Source: Azoarcus sp. (GTDB taxonomy: Bacteria; Pseudomonadota; Gammaproteobacteria; Burkholderiales; Rhodocyclaceae). From it: DNA of 34,285 bases. The stretch is from assembly GCA_031265765.1 (NCBI GenBank), contig JAISCE010000045.1:1-34285 (forward strand), given 5' to 3'. The notes under the pieces were generated by a model. It was not told the DNA's origin, searched no databases, and was given only the letters and a program-made list of their open reading frames with translations. The position numbers and the translations under genes were made by a program. This document shows positions 25,623-34,285 of the stretch, one piece after another; the first letter of the stretch is position 1, and every line of letters begins with the position of its first letter.

Positions 25623-25755
25623 CGCAAGCTCTCCGCATTCGCGCCCGATTGGCGTCGATCTTGTGGGGATAGTAGCAGACTCGCGGCGTCGGAATGATTC
25701 ATGCCTGCCGCTCCGGCGTTTTCGGGAGGGGGGGCAAATCTGCCTCAATCGACGA

Positions 25756-27033
25756 TCAGAGTGTCACCCGCCGGAAATCCGCCAACAATTGCGCGAGATA
25801 CACGTTGAACCGCGTTGCCAGCGCGCCGTCGATTGCGCGGTGGTCGGCAGTGAGCGAGAGCGGCAGGATCAGCCTGGGCTGGAATGCTTTGCCGTCCCAC
25901 ACGGGTTTGACCGCCGATTTGTTGATGCCCAGGATCGCCACTTCCGGCGCGTTGACGATGGGGGAAAAATAGGCGCCGCCAATGCCGCCAAGGCTGGAGA
26001 GGGTGAAGCTCGCGCCCTGCATGTCGGCGGGTTTCAACTTGCCTTCGCGGGCTTGTCTGGCGAGATCGCCGGTTTCCGCCGCGATCTCGCAAATGCTTTT
26101 CTTGTCGGCGTTTTTGAGTACAGGCGCTACAAGGCCGTTCGATGTGTCGACGGCAAAGCCGATGTGGAAATATTTTTTCAGAACGATATTGCCGCCATCC
26201 AGCGAGCTATTGAATTCGGGGAATTTTTGCAGGGCCTTGACGCTTGCCTTGATGAGAAAAGCCAGCAAAGTCAGCTTCATGCCGCCGTTTTTTTCGTTTT
26301 CTTTGTTGATCTGGATACGGAAGGCTTCCAGGTCGGTGATATCGACGTCCTCGTGGTAGGTCACGGCGGGAATCATTACCCAGTTACGGGCAAGATTTTG
26401 GCCGGAAATTTTTTTGATGCGCGATAAAGACCGCAGTTCGGTTTCGCCAAATCGGGAGAAATCGGTTTGCGGCCAGGACAGGGGAGCGAATCCGCCGCCC
26501 AATGCGATTGGCGGCGCGCTCGTTGTCACATTCGTCGTAAATACGCCCTTGACATGGGCGGTTACATCTTCCCTGAGGATGCGTCCATAGGGGCCGCTGG
26601 GCGCGACTTTGCAGAGATCGACGCCCAGTTCGCGGGCATAGGCGCGCACGGAAGGAGAAGCATGGACTTCGCCGCCCAGAGGCGGAACCGGCGGCAGGCT
26701 GGCCGATGTCGCACCCGCCGGGGCAGCGGCGGGAATTTCTTCATCGACCGCATGCGCCGGCGGCGCGGCGGAGGAGGGCGCATCCACCGCCGCGCCGATT
26801 TCCATGCGGATCAAGGGGCTGCCTTCGGAAACCCTGTCACCCAGCCTGACCAGCACTTCTCTCACCACGCCGCCGGCGGTGGCGGGCACATCCATCGTTG
26901 CCTTGTCGGATTCCAGCGTCACGAGCGCATCGTCGATCGCTACCGTATCGCCGGGCTTCGCAAAGATATCGATGACAGGCACGTCGGAAAAATCACCGAT
27001 GTCGGGCACCTTGATGACGGTAAGTGTTCTCAT
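25756..27033 (-). CDS. aceF: Dihydrolipoamide acetyltransferase (pyruvate dehydrogenase E2)
   Basis: 425 residues from ATG 27033, with GAGGAG upstream. One lipoyl domain (lipoylated K44 in LESDKATMDVP) is followed by an Ala/Pro linker, the E1/E3-binding domain (ASPSVRAYARELGVDLCKVAPSGPYGRILREDV) and the catalytic domain ending LTADHRAIDGALATRF with H398 and D402. It passes acetyl groups to CoA and forms the core of the complex. The frame is open to 27132, but the lipoyl start supports 27033. It lies 95 nt after aceE. Many proteobacterial AceF carry two or three lipoyl domains; this has one. No lpd gene follows. Confidence 0.93.
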   Translation of the reverse strand: MRTLTVIKVPDIGDFSDVPVIDIFAKPGDTVAIDDALVTLESDKATMDVPATAGGVVREVLVRLGDRVSEGSPLIRMEIGAAVDAPSSAAPPAHAVDEEIPAAAPAGATSASLPPVPPLGGEVHASPSVRAYARELGVDLCKVAPSGPYGRILREDVTAHVKGVFTTNVTTSAPPIALGGGFAPLSWPQTDFSRFGETELRSLSRIKKISGQNLARNWVMIPAVTYHEDVDITDLEAFRIQINKENEKNGGMKLTLLAFLIKASVKALQKFPEFNSSLDGGNIVLKKYFHIGFAVDTSNGLVAPVLKNADKKSICEIAAETGDLARQAREGKLKPADMQGASFTLSSLGGIGGAYFSPIVNAPEVAILGINKSAVKPVWDGKAFQPRLILPLSLTADHRAIDGALATRFNVYLAQLLADFRRVTL

Positions 27034-27128
27034 GGTCAGTCTCCTCGGGGCGGTTGCGCGCAGTTGTCTTGTGTCGCGGGACAGGATATTACATCCCGAT
27101 CGAAGGCGGTCATCCCGGCCATTCCTCC

Positions 27129-29810
27129 TCACATTCCCACGGGATTGGGTTTGTCCGCATCCAGCCCATACTTGTCGATGGCTTCCGCGGCTTTCTCGCG
27201 CGCAAGCATTCCTTCATCGGCGAGCGCCTTCAGCGCCGCGACCGTCACCCAATGGCGGTCGACCTCGAAAAAGCGCCGCAGCGCCGCCCGCGTATCCGAG
27301 CGCCCAAAACCGTCCGTGCCCAATGTCACGTAGCGCCGGTCGATGAAGGGCCGGATCTGTTCGGCGTAAAGCCGCACGTAATCGGTCGCGGCGATCACCG
27401 GGCCTTCCATGGCATCCAGGCATTTTCCGACATGCGGGACTTTCGGCGTTTCCAGCGGATGCAGCAGATTCCAGCGTGCAATATCCTGTCCTTCGCGGGT
27501 CAGTACATTGAAGCCGGGACAGCCCCAGAGATCGGCCTCCACGCCCCAATCCTTTTCGAGCAGATCGGCGGCGGCGATGACTTCGCGGAAAATGCTGCCG
27601 GAACCGAGCAACTGCACCCTCGGTCCTTGGGATGCGCCGCCTTTCCTGAAAAGATACATCCCCTTGACGATGTCGGCTTCCGCGCCCGGGGGCATTTCGG
27701 GATGCTCGTAATTCTCGTTCATTACCGTAAGGTAATAAAACACATCTTCCTGCTCCGCGTGCATGCGGCGCAAGCCATCCTGTACGATGACCGCCACTTC
27801 GTATTGGAAAGCCGGGTCGTAACTCACGCAATTGGGAATCAGATTGGCGAGCACGAGGCTGTGACCGTCTTCATGTTGCAAGCCTTCGCCGTTCAGGGTC
27901 GTGCGGCCCGCCGTGCCGCCGACCAGGAAGCCGCGCGAACGCTGGTCGCCAGCGGCCCATACGAGATCCATCGTGCGCTGGATGCCGAACATGGAATAGC
28001 AGACATAGAAAGGAAGCATCTGTACGCCATGCACCGAATACGACGTGGCGGCGGCGATCCAATCGCTCATCGCGCCCGCTTCGTTTATACCTTCCTGCAA
28101 AATCTGGCCGGTTTTGGATTCCTTGTAGAACATCAATTGGTCATGGTCTTCCGGCACGTATTTCTGGCCTTCCTGGTTCCAAATGCCGTATTGGCGAAAC
28201 ATGCCCTCCATCCCGAAAGTGCGCGACTCATCCGGCACGATGGGTACGACATAGCGGCCAATGCCTTTATCCCGCAACAGCATGTTCATGATGCGCACCA
28301 GCGCCATCGTGGTGGAAAGTTCGCGTCCCTCGCCCGATGCCTTCAGAAGCGCATCGAACGCGGAAAGCGGCGGCACGGCCAGCGGCGCGGCCTTCCTGCG
28401 CCGTTGCGGCAAATAGCCGCCCAGTTCGGCGCGGCACTTCTGCATATATTGGGATTCCGCCGAATCCTCGGGGAAAGAGAGATACGGCAGTTTTTCCAGA
28501 TCCTCGTCGGAAACCGGCAAATGGAAACGGTCGCGGAAACGGGCGATGGCATCCCGGTCCATTTTCTTTTGCTGATGCGATATATTCATCGCTTCTCCCG
28601 CCGTGCCCATGCCGAAACCCTTGATGGTTTTTGCCAGCACCACGGTAGGCTGCCCTTTATGATTCACTGCGGCGGTATAAGCGGAAAAGACCTTGAAAAT
28701 ATCGTGCCCGCCACGATTCAATTGCCAGATATCGTCATCCGTCCAGTCGTCGACCAGTTCTTTCAGTTCGGGAGTATTGAAAAAATGCTCGCGCACGTAA
28801 GCGCCGTTTTTCGCCTTGAACGTCTGGTATTCGCCGTCGCAGGCTTCCATCATGCGCTTCTTGAGAATACCTTTTTTATCGCGCAAAAGCAGTGCATCCC
28901 AATGCGTGCCCCAGATCACCTTGATGACGTTCCAGCCTGCCCCCCGGAAAAGCGCCTCCAACTCCTGGATGATCTTGCCATTGCCGCGCACAGGCCCGTC
29001 GAGCCTTTGCAGATTGCAATTGATGACGAAAATCAGATTGTCCAGTTTTTCCCGGCCCGCCATGTCGATGGCGCCCAAGGCTTCCACCTCGTCCGTTTCA
29101 CCGTCGCCGAGAAAGGCCCATACTCTGCGCTGCGCCGCATCGGCAGCGTCGATCAGGCCGCGGCTGGCGAGATATTTCATGAAACGGGCCTGGTAAATCG
29201 CCTGGATCGGTCCCAACCCCATCGAAACAGTGGGAAACTGCCAGAAATCCGGCATCAACCATGGATGCGGATAGGAAGAAATTCCCTTGCCGCCGGTTTC
29301 CTGGCGGAAATTGTCCAATTGTTCTTCCGTAAGCCGCCCGAGAAGAAAGGCGCGCGCATAGACACCGGGTATGGAATGCCCCTGGAAGAAAATGAGATCG
29401 CCGCCTGAATGTTCGGACGGCGCTTTCCAGAAGTGCGCGTAACCCACATCGTAGAGCGCGGCGGCGGAAGCGAACGAAGCGATATGCCCGCCGACATTGG
29501 TATGTTTGTTCGCGCGTACCACCATCGCCATCGCATTCCAGCGAATGTAGGAGTGGATTTTGATTTCCATGTCCGGGTTGCCGGGATAGCGCGGCTGCCG
29601 GTCGGGCGGGATGGTATTGATATATTCCGTCGTGGCGCTGTAAGGGATTTCCGCTCCTGCCTCGCGCGCCGTGGCGATTAGCGATTCGATCAGGTAATGC
29701 GCACGCTCCGCGCCTTCCCTTTCGATGACAGCGGCGAGCGCATCCACCCACTCCAGTGTTTCCACGGGGTCTTTGTCGGCCAGATGCGGAATGACGGGTA
29801 GCTGCGCCAT
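27129..29810 (-). CDS. aceE: Pyruvate dehydrogenase E1 component, homodimeric type
   Basis: 893 residues, close to E. coli AceE (887). It decarboxylates pyruvate with thiamine diphosphate and acetylates the E2 lipoyl group. The thiamine-binding motif GDGETDEVEALGAIDMAG ending in INCN is present, as are SSYPHPWLMPDFWQFPTVSMGLGP, INEAGAMSDWIAAATSYS, HEDGHSLVLANLIPNC and the C-terminal YVTLGTDGFGRSDTRAALRRFFEVD. AGGAGA precedes ATG 29810 (the frame is open to 29849). It is first in the aceE-aceF pair; a candidate promoter lies at 29861-29892. Confidence 0.96.
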   Translation of the reverse strand: MAQLPVIPHLADKDPVETLEWVDALAAVIEREGAERAHYLIESLIATAREAGAEIPYSATTEYINTIPPDRQPRYPGNPDMEIKIHSYIRWNAMAMVVRANKHTNVGGHIASFASAAALYDVGYAHFWKAPSEHSGGDLIFFQGHSIPGVYARAFLLGRLTEEQLDNFRQETGGKGISSYPHPWLMPDFWQFPTVSMGLGPIQAIYQARFMKYLASRGLIDAADAAQRRVWAFLGDGETDEVEALGAIDMAGREKLDNLIFVINCNLQRLDGPVRGNGKIIQELEALFRGAGWNVIKVIWGTHWDALLLRDKKGILKKRMMEACDGEYQTFKAKNGAYVREHFFNTPELKELVDDWTDDDIWQLNRGGHDIFKVFSAYTAAVNHKGQPTVVLAKTIKGFGMGTAGEAMNISHQQKKMDRDAIARFRDRFHLPVSDEDLEKLPYLSFPEDSAESQYMQKCRAELGGYLPQRRRKAAPLAVPPLSAFDALLKASGEGRELSTTMALVRIMNMLLRDKGIGRYVVPIVPDESRTFGMEGMFRQYGIWNQEGQKYVPEDHDQLMFYKESKTGQILQEGINEAGAMSDWIAAATSYSVHGVQMLPFYVCYSMFGIQRTMDLVWAAGDQRSRGFLVGGTAGRTTLNGEGLQHEDGHSLVLANLIPNCVSYDPAFQYEVAVIVQDGLRRMHAEQEDVFYYLTVMNENYEHPEMPPGAEADIVKGMYLFRKGGASQGPRVQLLGSGSIFREVIAAADLLEKDWGVEADLWGCPGFNVLTREGQDIARWNLLHPLETPKVPHVGKCLDAMEGPVIAATDYVRLYAEQIRPFIDRRYVTLGTDGFGRSDTRAALRRFFEVDRHWVTVAALKALADEGMLAREKAAEAIDKYGLDADKPNPVGM

Positions 29811-29860
29811 GATATTGTCTCCTGTTTGGATTGTCTGGACGACTTGCATTTTGGGAACGT

Positions 29861-29892
29861 ATATTACGCTTCCCGTGCAGGTAACGGGTCAA
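29861..29892 (-). promoter_or_regulatory. Candidate aceE promoter
   Basis: On the minus strand TTGACC (29892-29887) and TAATAT (29866-29861) are separated by 20 bases, longer than ideal; CGTAAT at 18 bases is an alternative -10. The start codon is ~45 bases further on. No PdhR-type operator was recognised. Confidence 0.35.
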
Positions 29893-29949
29893 GACAGGTT
29901 TTATGATGCCGGGAAGCGGCAGGTTCCGTCGAGTCCATGGCGAACCGCT

Positions 29950-31092
29950 TCAGATGACAGAGTCCTTGCTTGTCAGCGATCGGTAGATTTCCATGTGCTG
30001 CGCGACGACATAGCGGACATCGAAGGCTTTTTCCGCCAGGGCGCGTCCTGCCTTACCCATTGTTTGCAAGCGATCCCTGTCGTCCAACAGGGTATTTATT
30101 GCTCCCGCCAGAGCGGGGGCGTCACGGGGCGGCACGAGCAGACCCGTGACCCCTGGGGTAATGGCGTCGCGGCAGCCCGGCACATCGGTAGTGATTACAG
30201 CGCGTCCGCAGGCTTGCGCTTCGAGCAATACTTTGGGCATTCCTTCATGGTAAGAGGGCAGTACAACCAAAGAAGATGCTTTCAATATTTCCGGGATATC
30301 GGAACGATATCCAAAATATTCCACCGTACCCTCGGCAAGCCATTGCGCGATGTCCGCCTTCATCAATGAGGCCGGATTGCCCGGATCAGGTTCCCCGACC
30401 AATGCAAAACGCGCGTTGCATCCGCTTTGCCGTAACAGGCGCGCCGCTTCGACAAATTCCACGACTCCCTTATCTTTCAGCATGCGGGCGGCCAGTACGA
30501 CCAGCGGTATTTCTTCCGGTAATGGGCTGGCGGCATAAGTTGTCAAATCCACGCCTGCACCGCGAATCAGGCAAATCTGTTCTGCCGATAGAGCAGCCAG
30601 GCGCGCGATACGCCCAGCATCGTCCGGGTTCTGGAAAATCGCGCGCAATCGATTCCCTCCCAAGGCTATGCGGTAAAGCCGGCCGACCAGGAACCTGATT
30701 ACATTTGCCTTGAAGCCCCGCTGGGAAAAGACGAAACCCAGACCCGGCACTGCCGCGACTATGGCAGCCCCCCCCGATAACCGGGCCGCAATACCGCCAT
30801 AAATGACGGGTTTTATCGTAACCAGATGCAATAAATCGGGTTTTATGTATCGAAAAAGCCGAATCAAGGTGCAAATGGTCGAAATTTCCGAAAAAGGATT
30901 GGCACTGCTTCGCGTCAGTGGCAATGGATGATAGCTGAATCCATGCGCGCGTACATTGGCTGTCTCCATACTATCCGGCGTCGCCACATGTATTTCAAAT
31001 CCTGCCTCCTGTGCCGCCAAGGCTATTGCCAGGCGATGAGAAAGGAAATAGGCTGCATCGTTGATTACAAAGAGAAGGCGAGGTGTATTCAT
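29950..31092 (-). CDS. Glycosyltransferase family 4 (surface polysaccharide)
   Basis: 380 residues from ATG 31092, overlapping the asnB stop by 4 nt (ATGA). The GT-B layout shows an N-terminal acceptor domain (RLLFVINDAAYFLSHRLAIA, PDLLHLVTIKPVIYGGIAAR), then the nucleotide-sugar domain with RGAGVDLTTY, LVVLAARMLKDKGVVEFVEA and the E-x7-E signature in YHEGMPKVLLEAQACGRAVI. It probably adds one sugar to an undecaprenyl-linked repeat unit; donor and acceptor are unknown. It ends at 29950 and aceE starts on the same strand 139 bases later. Confidence 0.85.
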   Translation of the reverse strand: MNTPRLLFVINDAAYFLSHRLAIALAAQEAGFEIHVATPDSMETANVRAHGFSYHPLPLTRSSANPFSEISTICTLIRLFRYIKPDLLHLVTIKPVIYGGIAARLSGGAAIVAAVPGLGFVFSQRGFKANVIRFLVGRLYRIALGGNRLRAIFQNPDDAGRIARLAALSAEQICLIRGAGVDLTTYAASPLPEEIPLVVLAARMLKDKGVVEFVEAARLLRQSGCNARFALVGEPDPGNPASLMKADIAQWLAEGTVEYFGYRSDIPEILKASSLVVLPSYHEGMPKVLLEAQACGRAVITTDVPGCRDAITPGVTGLLVPPRDAPALAGAINTLLDDRDRLQTMGKAGRALAEKAFDVRYVVAQHMEIYRSLTSKDSVI

Positions 31093-33053
31093 GAGCCCTG
31101 TTGACATTCCAGCCAAGACTGGAACATCAATATATCCCATAGATAATACGACCAGTTGCGTTGCCCTGTTTGGTGTTCGTGCCATTTCCGTTCGATAGGG
31201 TCTGTATGGAAGAAACCTTCCCTTATCAGACGTTCCGGGTTGAGCAAGGATTCGCCCCAAGCTTTCAATGGGCCGCGCAGCCATTGGTCAACAGGAATGC
31301 CAAACCCCATTTTAGGCCGTTCTATGAGATCCTTCGGCACATGACGATAAAGAACTTGCCGCAACAGCCATTTTCCCTGGCCCGAGCGTATCTTCATGTG
31401 CAGGGGCAAGCGCCAGGCAAATTCGACAAGATGATGATCCAGCATGGGCACACGGGTTTCCAGACTTACCGCCATGCTCGCCCGATCCACTTTGACCAGA
31501 ATGTCATCGGGTAGATAGGTGATCGCATCCAGATACATCATACGCGCCTGGAAATCGGGCAGGGTCGCCTGTCGTGCCGGATCGGTCAGAATACTTTGAG
31601 GTTCTTCTCCATCCCTGACCAAGCGGGAGGGGGCTTTCCAGTGCGAAACCAACCCCAGATATATTTCTTCCGGTGTTTTTGCCGCCAGGATTTCCGCTGC
31701 CTTGTGCAATTTGTCGCCCGGATTGGCGTAGTGAAACCGCTTTGGCAACAGGCGGTCGAGGGCGCGGAAAAAATTGTTCCAACTCTGTGGCGGCAACCGG
31801 GTCAACGCGCCCGCCAGCGCCGCGCGTAGATTTTGGGGCATCCATCCCAGACGCCGCCAGATGGAGGACGCCCAAAAATAACGGTTATAGCCGCCGAACA
31901 ATTCGTCGCCGCCGTCGCCGGAAAGACTCACTGTTACGTGTGAACGCGCCAAACGGGAAAGCAGGAAGCTTGGAATCTGGGAACTGTCGGAAAACGGTTC
32001 GTCATAGATTCGCGGCAAGGCCGGAATTACATCCAGGGCATCCTGTGGTGAAACATAAATTTCTGTGTGTTCTGTGCCCAGGTGCTTTGCTACAGCCTTG
32101 GCATGTTCCGCTTCATTATAAGCGGCTTCGTGAAATCCAATGGTAAATGTTTTAACCGGACGAGTGCTGTTTGCCTGCATCAACGCAACGATTGTAGAGG
32201 AATCGATGCCACCGGAAAGAAATGCGCCCAAAGGCACATCGGCGACCTGCTGATTCTGGATGGCGCGCTCCAGTAAATACTCCAGTGTATCGATTGCTTC
32301 TTCATCCCGGCCCAGGAAAGGATGTTCATATCCTGTTTCCGCCGCTGTTTTCAATGACCAGTAAGTTTTTGCTTGGGCTTCTTTTTCGCCCATGCGCAAG
32401 CTTAAATAAGATCCCGGCGTTAATTTATAAATATCGCGATAGATGGAGTAGGGCGCGGGGATGTAATTATGTCTTGAAAAAAGTGTCAGCGCCTCACGGT
32501 TGATTTCCGCCCGGAATGCTGGATGTACACGCAATGCCTTTAGTTCCGAACCGAACAGGAAAACGTTGTTTTGCCAGCCGTAATAAAGCGGTTTTTCGCC
32601 CAGGCGATCGCGCGCCAGGGTCAGGATGCGATCTTTTCGATCCCAGAGGGCAAAAGCGAACATGCCCGTGAATTTTTTGAGCGCCGCCTCGATACCCCAT
32701 GCGGCAAATGCGGCCAGCATGATTTCCGTATCCGAATGGCCATGCCAAGAAGGCGCTTTTCCATTTTTGTCCAGTTCGTTCCGCAATTCCGTGAAATTAT
32801 AAATTTCACCATTGAAGCTCAAGACATAACGGCCACAGGCTGAATGCATGGGCTGATGCCCTTGCGGCGAAAGATCCAGGATCGAGAGACGCCTGTGCGC
32901 CAATACGATGCCTGTCTCCTCGTCTCCCCAAATCCCCTGGTCGTCCGGGCCGCGGTGTATCATGGCCGCAGCCATTTTCCGCGCCTGCATCTCCAAAGCG
33001 GAAATTGGCGCTTTTTGCCCTGCTGGCTGCCAATATCCTGTCAGTCCACACAT
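31089..33053 (-). CDS. asnB: Glutamine-hydrolysing asparagine synthase family protein
   Basis: 654 residues. The N-terminal class-II glutaminase has catalytic Cys2 (MCGLTGYW), HRGPDDQG, SFNGEIYNFTELR and the RDRLGEKPLYYG end. The C-terminal synthase has the ATP pyrophosphatase loop LGAFLSGGIDSST and SLSGDGGDELFGGYNRY. Such genes in polysaccharide loci often amidate sugar acids rather than make free asparagine, which fits the overlapping glycosyltransferase and the ops leader. The ATG has only a weak GAGATGAG site upstream. It is 117 nt downstream of the ops element. Confidence 0.92.
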   Translation of the reverse strand: MCGLTGYWQPAGQKAPISALEMQARKMAAAMIHRGPDDQGIWGDEETGIVLAHRRLSILDLSPQGHQPMHSACGRYVLSFNGEIYNFTELRNELDKNGKAPSWHGHSDTEIMLAAFAAWGIEAALKKFTGMFAFALWDRKDRILTLARDRLGEKPLYYGWQNNVFLFGSELKALRVHPAFRAEINREALTLFSRHNYIPAPYSIYRDIYKLTPGSYLSLRMGEKEAQAKTYWSLKTAAETGYEHPFLGRDEEAIDTLEYLLERAIQNQQVADVPLGAFLSGGIDSSTIVALMQANSTRPVKTFTIGFHEAAYNEAEHAKAVAKHLGTEHTEIYVSPQDALDVIPALPRIYDEPFSDSSQIPSFLLSRLARSHVTVSLSGDGGDELFGGYNRYFWASSIWRRLGWMPQNLRAALAGALTRLPPQSWNNFFRALDRLLPKRFHYANPGDKLHKAAEILAAKTPEEIYLGLVSHWKAPSRLVRDGEEPQSILTDPARQATLPDFQARMMYLDAITYLPDDILVKVDRASMAVSLETRVPMLDHHLVEFAWRLPLHMKIRSGQGKWLLRQVLYRHVPKDLIERPKMGFGIPVDQWLRGPLKAWGESLLNPERLIREGFFHTDPIERKWHEHQTGQRNWSYYLWDILMFQSWLECQQGS

Positions 33054-33169
33054 ATGGCACTCATCTCAGGGACGGGCATGGCGATCTTCATATTGAGAGG
33101 GGGCGCAAATTGCCGATGAGTGTGAGAAGGAAAAGCGGCGATCGGGGTTTTTGAATCGAAACGTCCAGG

Positions 33170-33181
33170 CATGCTACCGCC
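33170..33181 (-). promoter_or_regulatory. ops element (RfaH recruitment site)
   Basis: On the minus strand the sequence reads GGCGGTAGCATG, an exact match to the E. coli ops consensus GGCGGTAGCnT. It lies in the 257-base leader between rfaH and asnB, 117 bases before asnB, on the coding strand of that operon. Ops in the non-template strand pauses RNA polymerase and recruits RfaH, which then suppresses termination and couples translation. The same-strand rfaH gene 129 bases upstream makes the match very unlikely to be chance. Confidence 0.85.
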
Positions 33182-33310
33182 TTGCCGTTACGCAATCGAC
33201 AAGCGCGCCTGGATTCTTATGATGACATATAGGCGAGGCGCACCTGGGTCGATGAGTGTACTATGCTTGGACAGGCGAGTGAAAATAAATGTAATGAATA
33301 TGTTTTGGCA

Positions 33311-33811
33311 CTATTTACCGGTTTTGCGCACCCCTTTTATTTCGATGCGCAAGGAGGCCGATTTGCCCAGCAGTTCGATGAGTACCATGGCGCGGTGTTC
33401 GCCATCGGTCATTTGATAGATGCCTTCGATGCCCGCGAAGGGGCCTTCGGTCAGCAGGACGCGCTCGCCTTGCTCGAACAGGCGTTCCGGTGCGTCTTGC
33501 CGCACGCTTTCGTGGGATTTCAGCAAGGCGATCAGCTCGTCGTCCGCCTTGGCGGGGTCGTTTCCGAAGCGCACCAAGGTACTGACGCCTTTGGTCGAGC
33601 GGATCGGAGCCCAGCTTTTGTCCGATGTGTTCGTCCCGAGGCGGATGAACAGGTAGCGTGGAAACAGGGGGATGTTGACGATTGCGAGCTTGCCCCGGCG
33701 CAGCTTTTCGGCGGGAAGACGCGGCAGATAGCACTCGTAGCCTTGCCGTTCGAGATTTTCCAGCGCGTATTTTTCCAGGCGGGGTTTGGTTTGGATGAGA
33801 TACCAGTACAT
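33311..33811 (-). CDS. rfaH: Transcription/translation regulatory protein RfaH
   Basis: 166 residues, the size of E. coli RfaH (162). The NGN domain (WYLIQTKPRLEKYALENLER, EKLRRGK, PLFPRYLFIRL, STKGVSTLVRFG) contacts polymerase, and the C-terminal KOW (GERVLLTEGPFAGIEGIYQM) can refold between alpha and beta forms in the E. coli protein. It is a NusG paralogue that extends transcription of long, poorly translated operons carrying ops. Start MYWYLIQ fits the family; no ribosome binding site is visible upstream, so expression may be low. The candidate promoter is at 33841-33869. It is immediately upstream of its probable target operon. Confidence 0.93.
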   Translation of the reverse strand: MYWYLIQTKPRLEKYALENLERQGYECYLPRLPAEKLRRGKLAIVNIPLFPRYLFIRLGTNTSDKSWAPIRSTKGVSTLVRFGNDPAKADDELIALLKSHESVRQDAPERLFEQGERVLLTEGPFAGIEGIYQMTDGEHRAMVLIELLGKSASLRIEIKGVRKTGK

Positions 33812-33840
33812 GCATTTTTTCGGAGGATTGTCCGCCGAAT

Positions 33841-33869
33841 ATTGTAGATGTATGCCGGATGCCGGACAA
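33841..33869 (-). promoter_or_regulatory. Candidate sigma-70 promoter for rfaH
   Basis: On the minus strand TTGTCC (33869-33864), a 17-base spacer, then TACAAT (33846-33841; 5 of 6 consensus). Transcription would start near 33834, leaving a ~23-base leader before ATG 33811. Confidence 0.45.
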
Positions 33870-33896
33870 CAGTATTCTTTCGAGCGTCATTGCCAG

Positions 33897-33974
33897 GTGC
33901 GCGGGCTACGCGCCGGAGGACATGCCGTAGGTCATCGGCGCGTGGCGCGCCTGATGCGCGAGGAAGGCCTGCAG
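33897..33974 (+). pseudogene. Scrap of an IS3-type transposase OrfB
   Basis: About 26 codons read RGLRAGGHAVGHRRVARLMREEGLQ in one frame. That is the HTH_21 segment of IS3-family OrfB (RVHxxLRxEGHxVxxxRVxRLMREEGL pattern). Nothing before or after continues the transposase, so it is a short leftover, ending ~28 bases upstream of the rfaH promoter on the opposite strand. Confidence 0.65.
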
Positions 33975-34262
33975 ACGGAACATCAGGCTTCCTTCCGCCA
34001 AGGTGGCGAAGCAATAAAACAAGCGACTTCACGTCGCACAAAGATTACATCGCATTTGAGCGACAGGAAGGGCTTGTTCATCTCGAACTCGGGGCAAGCG
34101 GCAAAACGCATTGTAGCCTGCCCGAGCGGTATTTGCGAAATACCAACGTTTTTGAATATTCAGCATGAAGATATTGACGAGCTACATAAAACCGCGATAG
34201 GGTACGGCGGTCATTGACTCAAGGCACTTTGTCATGAGGGGCTTTATTCTTCGTTGCAGCCG
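33975..34262. other. Gene-free stretch at right edge
   Basis: After the IS3 scrap no coding region is convincing; open frames here (e.g. to 34168 and 34217) have no recognisable domain and no ribosome binding site. It is AT-richer than the rest of the window, in keeping with mobile-element debris. Confidence 0.5.
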
Positions 34263-34285
34263 TACTCGCTTGCTCGCTTGCTCGC
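34263..34285. repeat. Start of an 8-bp tandem repeat
   Basis: The unit TCGCTTGC is repeated 2.5 times up to the window edge (ACTCGCTTGCTCGCTTGC then TCGC). The full copy number lies outside the window. Confidence 0.6.

Noticed and set aside
33786..34217. 143-codon plus-strand frame at the right edge as a gene
   Set aside because: Only ~26 internal codons match an IS3 transposase; the rest is antisense to rfaH sequence or unrecognisable and has no ribosome binding site.

Overview
This is a GC-rich, gene-dense chromosomal segment from a proteobacterium, most likely a betaproteobacterium. The inference rests on a homodimeric-type AceE followed by AceF, a tlyA-metF overlap, a FabI-type enoyl reductase, RfaH with an ops element, and GC-rich wobble positions. 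No rRNA, tRNA or other marker confirms the taxon, and no tRNA, rRNA or CRISPR array was seen.

Left edge (1-1300): an accessory patch. The 5' end of an IS256-type (mutator) insertion sequence abuts the 3' end of a HigA-like antitoxin gene, whose RelE-like toxin partner is degenerate. A divergent, apparently intact ribbon-helix-helix antitoxin / PIN toxin pair follows, with a perfect dyad (605-620) between the two modules.

1512-16467: mostly housekeeping and metabolic genes. mutS with a downstream FAD oxidoreductase (minus strand); ssuD and ssuA divergent, without ssuB or ssuC; a bacteriohemerythrin; a lipoprotein amidase (AmiD-like); a 200-residue protein-kinase-like protein; fabI; a stand-alone HAD phosphatase-like protein; argB; a small heat-shock protein with a sigma-32-like promoter; a tiny CWC cysteine-rich protein; and feoA-feoB with a Fur-like site.

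16653-24514 (plus strand): an RND efflux adaptor and pump without an outer-membrane partner, an overlapping disordered 129-residue protein of unknown function, ribA with a RibB-like but catalytically empty N-terminal region, then tlyA-metF overlapping by 4 nt.

24528-29810 (minus strand): an AnsB-like asparaginase that looks cytoplasmic, aceF and aceE.

29950-33811 (minus strand): the downstream end of a surface-polysaccharide type locus. rfaH comes first, then a leader with a perfect ops element, then asnB and a GT4 glycosyltransferase overlapping by 4 nt. This is the most coherent regulatory story in the window: an antiterminator gene directly upstream of the ops-bearing operon it probably controls. 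The right edge holds an IS3-type transposase scrap and the start of an 8-bp tandem repeat.
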